The position numbers and the translations under genes are program-made. Below the pieces are notes generated by a model. The model ran no database searches. It worked only from the letters and a program-made list of their open reading frames with translations, and was not told the DNA's origin. Shown piece after piece: positions 1 through 8,809 of a DNA stretch of 43,216 bases. Source of the DNA: RBG-13-66-14 sp964436465 (GTDB lineage: Bacteria; RBG-13-66-14); the NCBI GenBank assembly GCA_964436465.1, contig CAYTCV010000011.1, positions 1 to 43,216 on the forward strand, in the 5' to 3' direction. Within the stretch, counting starts at the first letter, position 1, and every line of letters starts with the position of its first letter.

Positions 1-56
1 ACCGCCTGGAGACTACGGCAGGCTCGCTGACCCAGCGGCTGGTCATCAGCCGGTAG
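1..56 (+). CDS. 3' end of an unidentified gene (partial)
   Basis: The third forward frame is open from the window edge to a TAG at 54-56 and ends 20 nt before a strong terminator. Only about 17 codons are visible, ending ...QRLVISR, so no function can be assigned. The second frame is also open but runs through the terminator, which makes it less likely. Confidence 0.35.
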   Translation, partial: RLETTAGSLTQRLVISR

Positions 57-75
57 CCGTGCGGGATAAATCAGA

Positions 76-102
76 GGCGGGCCGCGGGGCCCGCCTTTTT
101 TT
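76..102 (+). terminator. Rho-independent terminator
   Basis: A perfect 8-bp GC stem (76-83 with 88-95, loop GCGG) is followed by seven T residues at 96-102. The T tract lies on the plus strand, so it ends the partial gene at the window start and not the HtrA gene on the other strand. Confidence 0.85.
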
Positions 103-119
103 ACGTTTTCAGGGGACGG

Positions 120-1517
120 TCATTTTTCGATGACCAGGAACGTCGTCCGACCGTCACGCCACACGAGCACCAGCACCGGTTCCCCCTCGACGATTTTGCC
201 CGCCATCTCCTCGAAGCCGGCCGCGTCCTTCACCTCCTGCCGGTCGAACTGGAGGATGACGTCGCCGGAACGCAATCCGGCCTTGTCGGCGGGGGAATCC
301 CGGAAGACGCGGGTAATGACGACGCCCTTATCCTCGTCGAGCCCCATCTCGCCGGCGAGCTCGGGGTCGAGGTTCTGTACCTCGATGCCCAGGGAGGCCA
401 CGGCCCGCGATTCGCCCTCCGCGCCCCGGGATTCCTCGTAGTACGTGTTGAGGTCGGGGGGTCGCTCACCGATGGTGACGTAGATTCTCTTCTCCGTGCC
501 GTCCCGGTTGATGAGGAACTCGACCCGCTCGTCGGGGGTCAGGAGGGCCACGCGGTTCTTCAGCTCGTTGGCGTCCTTGACCTTCACCCCGTTCATCTCG
601 AGCACCACGTCGCCGACCTCGATGCCGGCGTCCTCGGCGGGTGAATCGGGCAGCACCTCGGCCACCAGCGCGCCCTTGTTCTCCCGGAGGTCCATCGCCC
701 GCGCCATCTCGTCGGTCACGTTCTGGATGGACACCCCGAGCCAGCCGCGCACGACGCTGCCCTTCTCGCGCAGGTCCGCCACCACCCGCCGGGCCATGTT
801 GATGGGGATGGCGAAGCCGATGCCGATGTTGTACGCCTCACCGGTGAATCCGCCGCCGGAGCGGATGGCCGAGTTGATGCCGATGACCTCGCCGTCCAGG
901 TTCACCAGGGGGCCGCCCGAGTTGCCGGGATTGATGGAGGCGTCGGTCTGGATGAAGTCCTCGTAGTTGGCCAGGCCCATGTTGGTGCGGCCGGTGGCGC
1001 TGATGATGCCGGCGGTCACCGTCTGCTGCAGGCCGAAGGGGCTGCCGATGGCCAGCGCCCATTCCCCGACGCGCACGGTGTCCGAGTCGCCCAGGCGGGC
1101 CACCGGAAGGTCGTCCGCGTCCTTGAGGCGGAGCAGGGCGAGGTCGGAGTCGGCGTCGAGCCCCACGACCTCGGCGTCGAAGTGCCTTTCGTCGGCGAGG
1201 GTCACCTGAATTTCCTTGGCCCGGGCGACGACGTGGGCGTTGGTGAGGACGTACCCCTCCGCGTCGATGATGAAGCCGGACCCGGCCGCCTCCTGCTCGG
1301 GGGGCGGCTCGAAGCCCCAGGGGCCGAAGAAGTAGCTCAGGCTCTTGTCGGTTTCCGATTTCACCTCGATGTAGACCACGGCGGGGCTGACCTCGGCCGC
1401 CACCGAGGTGAAGGCGTCCTGGATGGAGCGGAGGATGTCCACCCCTGACGACTCTTGGGCGAAGCACGCCGCGGCGGCGAGAAGCACGATGGCGGTGATG
1501 AGTGCCGTTCTGCGCAT
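120..1517 (-). CDS. htrA: Periplasmic HtrA/DegP-family serine protease
   Basis: This is a trypsin-like protease of the HtrA (Deg) family that degrades misfolded envelope proteins. The 465-residue product starts with a Sec signal peptide (about residues 1-20, cleavage near CFA-QE). The catalytic triad is visible as His95 in TNAHVV, Asp125 in DADSDLALL and Ser200 in GNSGGPL. Two PDZ domains follow at about 257-345 and 376-463, the usual DegP/DegQ layout. ATG at 1515-1517 is chosen because AAGGAG lies 8 nt upstream (1526-1531 on the complement). It is transcribed alone, away from the repeat array. The triad is intact, so an active protease is expected. Whether it is closer to DegP, DegQ or DegS cannot be settled by eye; two PDZ domains argue against DegS. 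Confidence 0.93.
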   Translation of the reverse strand: MRRTALITAIVLLAAAACFAQESSGVDILRSIQDAFTSVAAEVSPAVVYIEVKSETDKSLSYFFGPWGFEPPPEQEAAGSGFIIDAEGYVLTNAHVVARAKEIQVTLADERHFDAEVVGLDADSDLALLRLKDADDLPVARLGDSDTVRVGEWALAIGSPFGLQQTVTAGIISATGRTNMGLANYEDFIQTDASINPGNSGGPLVNLDGEVIGINSAIRSGGGFTGEAYNIGIGFAIPINMARRVVADLREKGSVVRGWLGVSIQNVTDEMARAMDLRENKGALVAEVLPDSPAEDAGIEVGDVVLEMNGVKVKDANELKNRVALLTPDERVEFLINRDGTEKRIYVTIGERPPDLNTYYEESRGAEGESRAVASLGIEVQNLDPELAGEMGLDEDKGVVITRVFRDSPADKAGLRSGDVILQFDRQEVKDAAGFEEMAGKIVEGEPVLVLVWRDGRTTFLVIEK

Positions 1518-1617
1518 TCCGGTTTCTCCTTGGGAAGTCGGGTCGTATCCGCCATTCCATACGCCGGACCGTTTTTTTCCGTTCCCGGCCGATTTTACAT
1601 TTTATCCGCCGGTCCCG

Positions 1618-1646
1618 TTGACACACTATATATGGTATGCTAATCT
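1618..1646 (+). promoter_or_regulatory. Possible sigma-70-type promoter facing the repeat array
   Basis: TTGACA at 1618-1623 is followed after 17 bp by TAATCT at 1641-1646. The -35 box is perfect but the -10 box is weak (3 of 6). It points into the G-rich repeats and the scaffold gap, so any transcript has no visible gene and could be a product lost in the gap or a non-coding RNA. Confidence 0.3.
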
Positions 1647-1676
1647 CGAAAATGGCCCAAATGTGGTAGCCAGGGA

Positions 1677-2070
1677 CCGCCAAAGACCCCGGCCGGGTGG
1701 GTCGGTGGGGGTTCCGGGAGTGGGGGGCGTAGTTGTCGCGCCACCACTCGCAGACCGGGTAGTCCGCGGGGGTTCCGGGAGTGGGGGGCGGAGTTCGTGG
1801 GAGAAGGCTGAAGTTGATGTGGGNNNNNNNNNNNNNNNNNNNNNNNNNNNNNNNNNNNNNNNNNNNNNNNNNNNNNNNNNNNNNNNNNNNNNNNNNNNNN
1901 NNNNNNNNNNNNNNNNNNNNNNNCCGCCAAAGACCCCGGCCGGGTGGGTCGGTGGGGGTTCCGGGAGTGGGGGGCGGAGTTACCATGCATCTGGGTCGCA
2001 GGGGTTGCCGTGCGGGCCGTAGTTTCCGAGAAAGTAGTCTGCAGGGGTTGCCGGGCGGGGGTCGGAGTGG
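1677..2070. repeat. G-rich direct repeat array interrupted by the scaffold gap
   Basis: A 58-bp block at 1677-1734 recurs at 1924-1981 with one mismatch. Its second half, a 28-bp unit beginning GGGGGTTCCGGG, is also present at 1768-1795. Two diverged copies sharing the AGGGGTTGCCG core lie at about 2000-2024 and 2042-2069. The plus strand has several G3 or longer runs with short loops in each full copy, a G-quadruplex-type pattern. No convincing gene lies in 1518-2350; open frames there are proline-rich translations of the repeats in several frames at once. Confidence 0.85.
1824..1923. other. Scaffold gap of 100 N
   Basis: Exactly 100 undetermined bases, the conventional placeholder for a gap of unknown length. 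The same 58-bp repeat lies on both sides of the gap region, so the assembly probably broke or collapsed inside the repeat array. Distances across this point should not be trusted. Confidence 0.97.
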
Positions 2071-2350
2071 GGGAGAGCTCGAGTTGACTTAAAGCCGCCG
2101 GAGACCCCGGGACTGTCAGACCGGGGGCCGGGCCGTCGGAAATAGCGTGAGTCCGTGTCCAGAGGAATCGGGCTTCACGCCTCATCGGGGTTGCCGCCAC
2201 CGTACCGGCGTGAGCCGGAGCGTCGGGACGACGCGGGTAGGGCCGCCGGAGAATTCAGGCGATAAATTGCGTAGTCTCATCGGTGGGTCACCGCGCCCCG
2301 ATTGAAATTTAACCGCTCATCAGCGGAGCGAATTCCCAGGTAAGGTTCCC

Positions 2351-3091
2351 GTGACCGGCGCGCCCGTCGCCGAAATTTTCTCCTCCCTGGCCGGCGAGGG
2401 GCCTCACGTCGGCCGTCGGCACATCTTCCTCCGGCTGGCCGGCTGCGGGGTGGGCTGCGATTACTGCGACACGCCCACGGACCCGCAGGCGCCGGCGGAA
2501 ATCGAGCGGGGGCCGGGGGAGTTCGTCCGGTCGGCCAATCCCCTGACGGTCGGGGCGGTGCTGGCGGAGGTCTGGGGGCTGGAGGAGCGGGCGCCGGGAC
2601 ACGCCCACATTGCCGTCACCGGCGGGGAACCGCTGCTCTACGCAGAATTCCTCCGGGAGCTCCTGCCCCTGGTCCGGGAGATGGGCCCGCCGGTTTACCT
2701 GGAGACGGCGGGGATTCACGCCGACGCCCTGCCGCCGCTGCTGCCGTTCCTGGACGTCGTGGCCGCCGACGTCAAGCTCCCCGCCCACTGCGGAAGGCCG
2801 TACTGGGACGAGTCGGAAAAATTTCTGAAAATCTGCGCCGGGGCCGATGTCGAGCTCCTGGTGAAAATCGTCTTCGGTAAAAAGACCCCCTGGGGCGAGG
2901 TGGACCGGGCGCTGCGCCTGGTGAACGGGGTCGTTCCCGAGGTCGAGGTGACGCTTCAGCCCATCCACGGCGCCGACGGCCGTCCGGAGCTCACCGGCGA
3001 GGAAATGCTCCGGGCGCACGAGCGGGCCTCGGCCGTCCACCCGAACCTGCGCGTCCTGCCCCAGGTGCACCGGCTTCTGGACATCAAGTAA
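2351..3091 (+). CDS. queE: 7-carboxy-7-deazaguanine synthase (radical SAM)
   Basis: QueE converts 6-carboxytetrahydropterin to 7-carboxy-7-deazaguanine, the ring-contraction step of preQ0/queuosine synthesis. The 246-residue protein begins with the family motif EIFSSLAGEGPHVGRRHIFLR and carries the radical-SAM cluster motif CX3CX2C as Cys32, Cys36 and Cys39 in CGVGCDYC. GGEP (91-94), ETAG (118-121) and the C-terminal LPQVHRLL segment fit QueE-type enzymes. The start is GTG at 2351 with an AGGTAAGG ribosome site just upstream. The ribonucleotide reductase gene follows after 51 nt and may be co-transcribed, but no other queuosine gene is in the window. Confidence 0.9.
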   Translation: MTGAPVAEIFSSLAGEGPHVGRRHIFLRLAGCGVGCDYCDTPTDPQAPAEIERGPGEFVRSANPLTVGAVLAEVWGLEERAPGHAHIAVTGGEPLLYAEFLRELLPLVREMGPPVYLETAGIHADALPPLLPFLDVVAADVKLPAHCGRPYWDESEKFLKICAGADVELLVKIVFGKKTPWGEVDRALRLVNGVVPEVEVTLQPIHGADGRPELTGEEMLRAHERASAVHPNLRVLPQVHRLLDIK

Positions 3092-3142
3092 CGATTTTAC
3101 GGACCGTGTGACCGACCACCTTTTTTGACCGCTGGAGTCACC

Positions 3143-5437
3143 ATGCCGCTGACGCTGTCCGAAAACGCCGTCACCGTCCTCGAACGTCGCTACCTCAAGC
3201 GCGACAACGAGGGCCGGCCGACGGAAACCCCCGAGGAGCTCTTCCGCCGCGTCGCGGGGACCATCGCCTCGGCCGACGAGAACTACGCCGACCTGACCCA
3301 CTCCGTGGACACGGGGGCCACGTCGGCCCGCTTCTACGAGCTGATGGCCAACCTCGAGTTCCTGCCCAACTCGCCGACGCTGATGAACGCCGGGCGCGAG
3401 CTGGGGCAGCTCTCCGCCTGCTTCGTCCTGCCCGTGGGCGACTCGATGGAGGAAATTTTCGACTCCATCAAGCACACCGCACTGATTCATAAATCCGGCG
3501 GCGGGACGGGCTTCAGCTTTTCCCGCCTGCGCCCGAAGAACTCGCTGGTGGCCAGCACCATGGGTGTGGCCTCGGGGCCGGTGAGCTTCATGAAGGTGTT
3601 CAACGCGGCGACGGAGGCGGTCAAGCAGGGCGGCACGCGCCGCGGCGCCAACATGGGCATACTGCGCGTGGACCACCCCGACATCCTCGAGTTCATCGAC
3701 GCCAAGCAGGACCTGGCCCAGCTCACCAACTTCAACATCTCGGTGGCCGTAACCGACCTCTTCATGGACGCCCTGGCCAAGGACGGGACCTACCCCCTCG
3801 TCACCCCCAAGGACGGCGAGGTGGTGCGCCACCTGCGGGCCCGGGAGGTTTTCGACAAAATCGTGCACAACGCCTGGGCCACCGGCGAGCCGGGCGTCGT
3901 TTTCATCGACCGCATCAACGCCGCCAACCCGCTCCTCGAGCTGGGCGAAATCGAGTCCACCAACCCCTGCGGTGAGCAGCCGCTGCTGCCCTACGAGTCC
4001 TGCAACCTGGGCAGCCTGAACCTGGGCCGGATGACGAAGCGCGCCGGCGATTCCCACGAAATCGACTGGGACAAGCTGGCCCGTACCATCCACGACTCCG
4101 TGCATTTCCTGGACAACGTCATCGACCTGAACAGCTACCCCCTGGAGGAAATTTCCCAACAGACGCGTGCCAACCGCAAAATCGGCCTGGGGGTTATGGG
4201 CTTCACCGATATGCTGGTCCGGCTGTGGGTTCCCTACAACTCGGCGGAGGCGGTGAAAATCGCCGAGGACGTGATGTCGTTCATCCAGGCCGAGGCGATG
4301 AAGGCGAGCGAGAAGCTGGCCGAGACGCGCGGGATTTTCCCCAACTACCCCCAGTCGTCCTTCGCCAAGGAGAAGGGCCCCAAGCTGCGCAACGCCGCGT
4401 TGACCACCATCGCCCCCACCGGCTCCATCTCCATCATCGCCGGGTGCTCGTCGGGAATCGAGCCCTACTTCGCCCTGGCCTTCTACCGCCGGGTGCTCGA
4501 CGACGACAAGCTCCCGGAAATCAACCCCTTCTTCCGGGATGTGGCCGAGCAGCGGGGTTTCGCCTCGGACGAACTATTCCGAAAGGTGGCGGAGCACGGC
4601 TCCGTGGCGGGGCTGGAGGACGTGCCCGAGGACGTCCGGCGCATCTTCGTCACCGCCCACGAAATCGAGCCCGCCGACCACATCCGTATCCAGGCCGCCT
4701 TCCAGAATCACGTGGACTCGGCCGTGTCGAAGACCATCAATTTCCCCAAGAGCGCCACCGAGGACCAAATCAAAGGGGCGTACCGGCTGGCCTACGACCT
4801 GGGGTGCAAGGGCATCACCGTCTACCGCGACGGCTCGCGCGACGCCCAGGTGCTCAACATCGGTCGGGAGGAGAAGAAGGACGAGGTAAAGCCGCGTGAG
4901 CCGCGCCCGCGTCCCATGGTCACCCAGGGCCAGACCATCAAGATGACCACCGGCTGCGGGACCCTCTACGTGACCATCAACGAGGACGCCGAGGGCCTCT
5001 GCGAGGTTTTTGCCCAAATGGGCAAGGCCGGCGGGTGCGAGGCGAGCCAGAGCGAGGCGGTGAGCCGGCTCATCTCCACCTCCATCCGCGCCGGCGTGGA
5101 CGTGAATAAAATCGTGGACCAGCTCCGCGGCATCCGTTGCCCCACCCCGATTTGGCACGGCGGCGAGCAAATCCTTTCCTGCCCCGACGCCATCGCCCGG
5201 GCCATCCAGTACTACCTCGACCCGGAGAAGAACGGCTTCGGCGGGCGCTCCGCCAAGCAGATGACCTTCGAGTCCATCGAGGGCAACGTGCCGGTCGAGC
5301 CCGGCAACGGGAACAACGGCGGCAAGAAGAAGACGATGCTCCCGGTGAAGTCCGCCTGCCCCGACTGCCACGGCCAGCTCTACTTCGCCGAGGGTTGCCT
5401 GATATGCCCGGCCTGCGGCTATTCGAAGTGCAGCTAG
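3143..5437 (+). CDS. nrdJ: Adenosylcobalamin-dependent (class II) ribonucleotide reductase
   Basis: Class II enzyme that reduces ribonucleotides to deoxyribonucleotides using a radical made from adenosylcobalamin, independent of oxygen. The 764-residue product has the NPCGE motif (Cys276 radical site, Glu278) and Cys93 and Cys287, which match the redox pair of characterised class II enzymes by context and spacing. A TSCPD domain (TTGCGTLYVTIN..., about 599-670) and a C-terminal zinc-ribbon tail with CPDC, CPAC and a final Cys (about 737-764) follow; the tail probably re-reduces the active site. ATG 3143 is preferred over an in-frame TTG at 3125 because TGGAGT lies just before the ATG. No small subunit is present or needed. 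Dependence on B12 is inferred from the family. Confidence 0.93.
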   Translation: MPLTLSENAVTVLERRYLKRDNEGRPTETPEELFRRVAGTIASADENYADLTHSVDTGATSARFYELMANLEFLPNSPTLMNAGRELGQLSACFVLPVGDSMEEIFDSIKHTALIHKSGGGTGFSFSRLRPKNSLVASTMGVASGPVSFMKVFNAATEAVKQGGTRRGANMGILRVDHPDILEFIDAKQDLAQLTNFNISVAVTDLFMDALAKDGTYPLVTPKDGEVVRHLRAREVFDKIVHNAWATGEPGVVFIDRINAANPLLELGEIESTNPCGEQPLLPYESCNLGSLNLGRMTKRAGDSHEIDWDKLARTIHDSVHFLDNVIDLNSYPLEEISQQTRANRKIGLGVMGFTDMLVRLWVPYNSAEAVKIAEDVMSFIQAEAMKASEKLAETRGIFPNYPQSSFAKEKGPKLRNAALTTIAPTGSISIIAGCSSGIEPYFALAFYRRVLDDDKLPEINPFFRDVAEQRGFASDELFRKVAEHGSVAGLEDVPEDVRRIFVTAHEIEPADHIRIQAAFQNHVDSAVSKTINFPKSATEDQIKGAYRLAYDLGCKGITVYRDGSRDAQVLNIGREEKKDEVKPREPRPRPMVTQGQTIKMTTGCGTLYVTINEDAEGLCEVFAQMGKAGGCEASQSEAVSRLISTSIRAGVDVNKIVDQLRGIRCPTPIWHGGEQILSCPDAIARAIQYYLDPEKNGFGGRSAKQMTFESIEGNVPVEPGNGNNGGKKKTMLPVKSACPDCHGQLYFAEGCLICPACGYSKCS

Positions 5438-5475
5438 ACGGCTGAGGAAGAAGGCGGCGCTGAAACCCGACGCGC

Positions 5476-5504
5476 TGGACAACCGCCCCGCGGGCGTGTA
5501 CTAT
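5476..5504 (+). promoter_or_regulatory. Sigma-70-type promoter of the DUF3795 gene
   Basis: TGGACA (5476-5481), a 17-bp spacer and TACTAT (5499-5504); both boxes match 5 of 6 consensus bases. It lies 40 bp before the DUF3795 start and separates this gene from nrdJ. Confidence 0.7.
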
Positions 5505-5544
5505 TCACTGGTACTTTTCTTCTACCGGAATCCGAGGAGTGTTC

Positions 5545-5895
5545 ATGCACGAATACGGGGCGTACTGCGGCCTGGACTGCGACGCCTGCGAGGCGCGGCT
5601 GGCCCACGTGGAAAACGACCTGGCCAAATTGGAAGAGATGGCCCGCAAGGCCCGCGAGGATTGGGGCGTGGCCGACGCCACCGCCGAGAGCGTCCGCTGC
5701 GTCGGCTGCTTCGGGAATCCGCCCGACCCGCTCATCGGCTACTGCTTCGAGTGCGGCATACGGACCTGCGCCCGGGAGCGGGGCGTGCCCACCTGCGCCG
5801 AGTGCGCCGACTACGGCTGCGAGAAGCTGATGGGCTTTATCGAAAAGTCCCCCGAGGCCAAAAAGAACCTGGAGGCCCGCCGGGCGAAGATGTGA
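5545..5895 (+). CDS. Cysteine-rich DUF3795 protein
   Basis: A 116-residue soluble protein with 11 cysteines: Cys8, 12 and 15 near the N-terminus in the family motif GAYCGLDCDAC, then Cys52, 55, 67, 70, 75, 84, 87 and 92 in CxxC-like pairs. The pattern fits the uncharacterised DUF3795 family and suggests bound zinc or an iron-sulfur cluster; the metal cannot be told from sequence. ATG 5545 is chosen because GAGGAG (5534-5539) lies 5 nt upstream; a GTG at 5539 overlaps that site. It is monocistronic, with its own promoter upstream and a strong terminator downstream. The function is unknown. Confidence 0.8.
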   Translation: MHEYGAYCGLDCDACEARLAHVENDLAKLEEMARKAREDWGVADATAESVRCVGCFGNPPDPLIGYCFECGIRTCARERGVPTCAECADYGCEKLMGFIEKSPEAKKNLEARRAKM

Positions 5896-5918
5896 CGACG
5901 CCTATCTCCGCTGTGCCG

Positions 5919-5947
5919 ACGGCCGCCTGGGTGGGCGGCCGTTTTTT
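5919..5947 (+). terminator. Terminator of the DUF3795 gene
   Basis: A 9-bp stem (5919-5927 with 5934-5942, loop TGGGTG) followed by a run of six T residues at 5942-5947, 24 nt after the stop codon. Confidence 0.9.
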
Positions 5948-6115
5948 ATTTTCGTTTATTTGAGTCGTGAGAGGCGGCCCGCGCCGTCTTTTCCGTGCCC
6001 CATACATTAACCTTACCCCACCCCGGAGGCGTGTCGCGCCGGATTGCGCCCCGGCCCGCCCGATAAAAAAAGCGACCCCGACGGTCCGCCGATTTGCGCC
6101 GAAACTGAATTCGCC

Positions 6116-8164
6116 CTACTCCGGGCGGACCAGGTGCGGGGTGACGAATATCAGCAGCTCGCGCACCTCGTCGGAATCCGAGGTGCTCTTGAACAGCAGG
6201 CCCAGCACCGGGATGCTGGATAACAGCGGGACCCCCTGCTCGACGGATTCGGTCTTGCGCCGCAACAGGCCGCCGATGACGCCGGTCTCGCCGTTCTGCA
6301 GCAGGAGCGTGGTGCTGGCCTCGGTGGTGTCCACCTGGAATTCGAGCCCCGGCGCGGGGGTTCGGGACATCTCCGAAATCTCCGGCCGGACGTCCAGGGT
6401 GATTTCGTTGACCGAGTTGACGTGGGGGGTGACCGAGAGTTTTATGCCCACGTCGTAGAGCTCGGTGTAGGTGTTGCCGTTCTCGTCGAGGAGGTTGACG
6501 GGGATGCGGCTGCCGACGAGTATGCGGGCCTCCTGGTTGTCCAGGGTGGTGATGCGCGGGGCGGAGAGGATGTTGGTGTCGGTGTCGGCGGCGTTGGCCT
6601 GGAGCGTGGCCTGGAGGGTGGCGGCGTCGAGGGCCGTGCGGCCGGTGGCGGTGAGGGTGCCGGCGTTGGACGGGGTGTCGATGACCACCGAGTTGCCCCG
6701 GAGTCCGAACTCCCAGTCTATTCCGAGCTCGGTGAGGGTTGTGGTGCGCACGTCGAAGATTTTCGCCTCAATCATCACCTGGGCGGTGCGGGCGTCGAGC
6801 TGCTCGACGAGGCGGCGTATGCGGTCGCGGCGCTCCAGGGTGTCGGTGACGATGAGGGAGTTGGTTCGCGGCTCGACCTGAATCTGGCCCCGGTCCGAAA
6901 TCATGGACTCGAAGCTGGCCTTGAGGCTGGCCGCCGTGGCGTAGCGCAGGGTGATGATTTCGGTGCCCACGGGCGAGGCGGCCTCGGCCTCGGCCATCTT
7001 CACCAGCTCCTCGGGGGTGTTGACCCGGATGATGGAGCCCTCGACGCGGTACGATAGTCCGTGGGCGGCCAGAATCACGCGCAGCGCCTCGTCCCATGGC
7101 ACGTCGCGCAGGGCGACGGTCACCTTGCCGGTGACGTTGGGCCCGGCCACGATGTTCATTCCCGTCTCGAAGGCCAGCATCCGCAGGACGTTTCCGATGT
7201 CGGCATCCTTCAGGTCCATGGAGATGCGCTTGCCCGATGGGATGAAGCCGCCCTCGCTCGAGGTGTCGTAGCCCGTATCGGCGGTGTAGGTATCGGTGGT
7301 GTGGTAGGAGGTGGAGCCGATGCCCGACTCGGCGACCTCGGCGGTGACGTAAGTCTCCACATGCTCCAGGTCCACGCCGGAGGTGTAGCCGTAACTCAGG
7401 CCGGCGAAGGGGTCGGTCTCCTCGGTGATGACGTCCAGGTAGAGGGCGTTGCCCCGGCGGGTGATGAGGTAGGGATAGTCGCCGGTGGTCTGGGCGACGA
7501 CGCGGACTATTCGCTGGGGAGTGGTGGAGTACTGGGTGGCGCTGACCTTGACCAGCCCGCCCCGGTCCAGGTAGAGGGTCGGCTGGTCGAGGTCCACCCG
7601 GGCGCCGACGAGGTCCAGCACGAAGGTCCGCGGTGATACGGTCTTGGAGAAATCGAACTTGAGCGGCGCGTCGGCGGTGATTTCAATCCGGGTCTTGCCG
7701 ATGAGCTCCCGCACCTGGATGTCCGAGACCGCGGCGATTTCCGTCGTAATCCGCTCCTCGGGCCGTCCACCGGGCGGCGCGGGGAAACGGACCTCGATGG
7801 TGTTGCCCTCCTTCGTCAGGTAGTAGGGCTCGAACCGGGTCAGGTCTATGACCACGCGGACGATTTTGGAGGGGATTTCCGAGTACTGGCTGGAGCGTAT
7901 TCTCTGGATGTTGTGCCCGGGGGCGACGTCGACCAGCGGGTCGCACAGGTGGACCGAGTTTTTGATGTCCACGATGACCCGGGGCGGTTCCTCCAGGGAG
8001 AAGACGTCGTAGGCCAGGGAAGCGTCGCCGGTGATGGTGACGATTTCGTCGCCGTCGGCGTCGGTGGAGAACACGACGGAGGATACGCGGGGCGCCTGGG
8101 CGAGGGCGGCCGTCGCCGTCAGGAGGACTAAAGGCACACTCCAGTGTCTGGTTCTCACGGCCAC
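6116..8164 (-). CDS. pilQ: Type IV pilus secretin PilQ
   Basis: Outer-membrane secretin that forms the channel for the type IV pilus. The 682-residue product has a signal peptide (about 1-23), two AMIN-type peptidoglycan-binding domains (about 26-130 and 150-255), an STN/N0 domain (about 310-385), a short-domain repeat (about 395-460) and the C-terminal secretin domain with the typical VPLLSSIPVLGLLFK segment near the end. GTG 8164 is chosen because GGAAGG precedes it by about 10 nt; a second GTG at 8158 is possible. It has its own promoter (8209-8236). No other pil gene is in the window, so the pilus genes are dispersed or lie elsewhere. A type II secretion secretin is less likely because AMIN domains are typical of PilQ. 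Confidence 0.9.
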   Translation of the reverse strand: MAVRTRHWSVPLVLLTATAALAQAPRVSSVVFSTDADGDEIVTITGDASLAYDVFSLEEPPRVIVDIKNSVHLCDPLVDVAPGHNIQRIRSSQYSEIPSKIVRVVIDLTRFEPYYLTKEGNTIEVRFPAPPGGRPEERITTEIAAVSDIQVRELIGKTRIEITADAPLKFDFSKTVSPRTFVLDLVGARVDLDQPTLYLDRGGLVKVSATQYSTTPQRIVRVVAQTTGDYPYLITRRGNALYLDVITEETDPFAGLSYGYTSGVDLEHVETYVTAEVAESGIGSTSYHTTDTYTADTGYDTSSEGGFIPSGKRISMDLKDADIGNVLRMLAFETGMNIVAGPNVTGKVTVALRDVPWDEALRVILAAHGLSYRVEGSIIRVNTPEELVKMAEAEAASPVGTEIITLRYATAASLKASFESMISDRGQIQVEPRTNSLIVTDTLERRDRIRRLVEQLDARTAQVMIEAKIFDVRTTTLTELGIDWEFGLRGNSVVIDTPSNAGTLTATGRTALDAATLQATLQANAADTDTNILSAPRITTLDNQEARILVGSRIPVNLLDENGNTYTELYDVGIKLSVTPHVNSVNEITLDVRPEISEMSRTPAPGLEFQVDTTEASTTLLLQNGETGVIGGLLRRKTESVEQGVPLLSSIPVLGLLFKSTSDSDEVRELLIFVTPHLVRPE

Positions 8165-8208
8165 GTAGGTCGCACCTTCCCGATTCGGGGCGGGTATCCG
8201 TCACCTGA

Positions 8209-8236
8209 AGTATAGCAGAAATTGAGGGTGTTGCAA
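8209..8236 (-). promoter_or_regulatory. pilQ promoter
   Basis: On the minus strand TTGCAA (8236-8231), a 16-bp spacer and TATACT (8214-8209) lie 44 bp before the pilQ start codon. It makes pilQ independent of the upstream rdgB-lptE unit. Confidence 0.65.
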
Positions 8237-8311
8237 GGGTGCGCGACCGTCACTCCGACCTCTCCCGCCGAAAGACGCCTGGACTGGACGGTCGTCGCGC
8301 ATTTTAACCCG

Positions 8312-8809
8312 TCACCAGCCCTCGACGATGCGGTCCACGACCCGCTGCGCCAGAAGGTCTACCGCCTCGGTGTAGGCCTCCGTCTCGGTTCCGCTTCCCG
8401 CTCCGGTTTCGACGTCGTAGTACGTCACACGCTCGGAGAGGGAGGTGTCCCGCCAAAGGTCGCGCTTGGCGGCGAGGTCCCGGAAGACGACCTCGAGCTC
8501 CACGGTGAGCTCGCGTTTTTTTACCGCCTCCTCCACGTCGTAGGCCACGGCGCGGGTAGTGTAATTGGTGATGGTGACCAGGAGAAGGGAATCGGCGCGC
8601 GCCTCGGGGGCCACGGTCAGGGGCGAGTTGGCCAGAAGCTCTTCGATGATGGCGGCGGTGAGCTCCTGCTCGATGCCGTACTCGAAGGTGGAATTGGCGA
8701 CGGTGGGCACCGCCACCGACTCGATTCCCGGCGGGAGGTTGGGGCTGAAGGTGTAGCGGCAGCCCGCAATGAAAACCAGTGCCACGAGTGGGAGAACGAT
8801 TCTCCTCAC
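8312..8809 (-). CDS. LptE-like LPS-assembly lipoprotein
   Basis: A 165-residue lipoprotein with a type II signal peptide ending in the lipobox FIAGC (Cys17). The mature part begins YTFSPNLPPGIESVAVP and continues with alternating strands, as in LptE-type proteins of distant phyla, which plug the LptD barrel during lipopolysaccharide export. The GTG start (8807-8809) overlaps the TGA of rdgB in a GTGA arrangement, so translation is coupled to rdgB. No lptD is in the window. The family call rests on the overall pattern and size; another LptE-fold lipoprotein is possible. Confidence 0.7.
   Translation of the reverse strand: MRRIVLPLVALVFIAGCRYTFSPNLPPGIESVAVPTVANSTFEYGIEQELTAAIIEELLANSPLTVAPEARADSLLLVTITNYTTRAVAYDVEEAVKKRELTVELEVVFRDLAAKRDLWRDTSLSERVTYYDVETGAGSGTETEAYTEAVDLLAQRVVDRIVEGW

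Noticed and set aside
1707..1981. 28-bp repeats with a 33-bp interval, which looks like a CRISPR array
   Set aside because: Parts of the supposed spacers are themselves repeated (30 bp before two of the copies are identical), further copies are spaced 43-46 bp, and no cas gene is nearby. It is a G-rich tandem repeat.
2309..4159. 616-codon minus-strand open frame
   Set aside because: It is antisense to queE and nrdJ, which have clear family motifs; long antisense frames are expected at this GC content.
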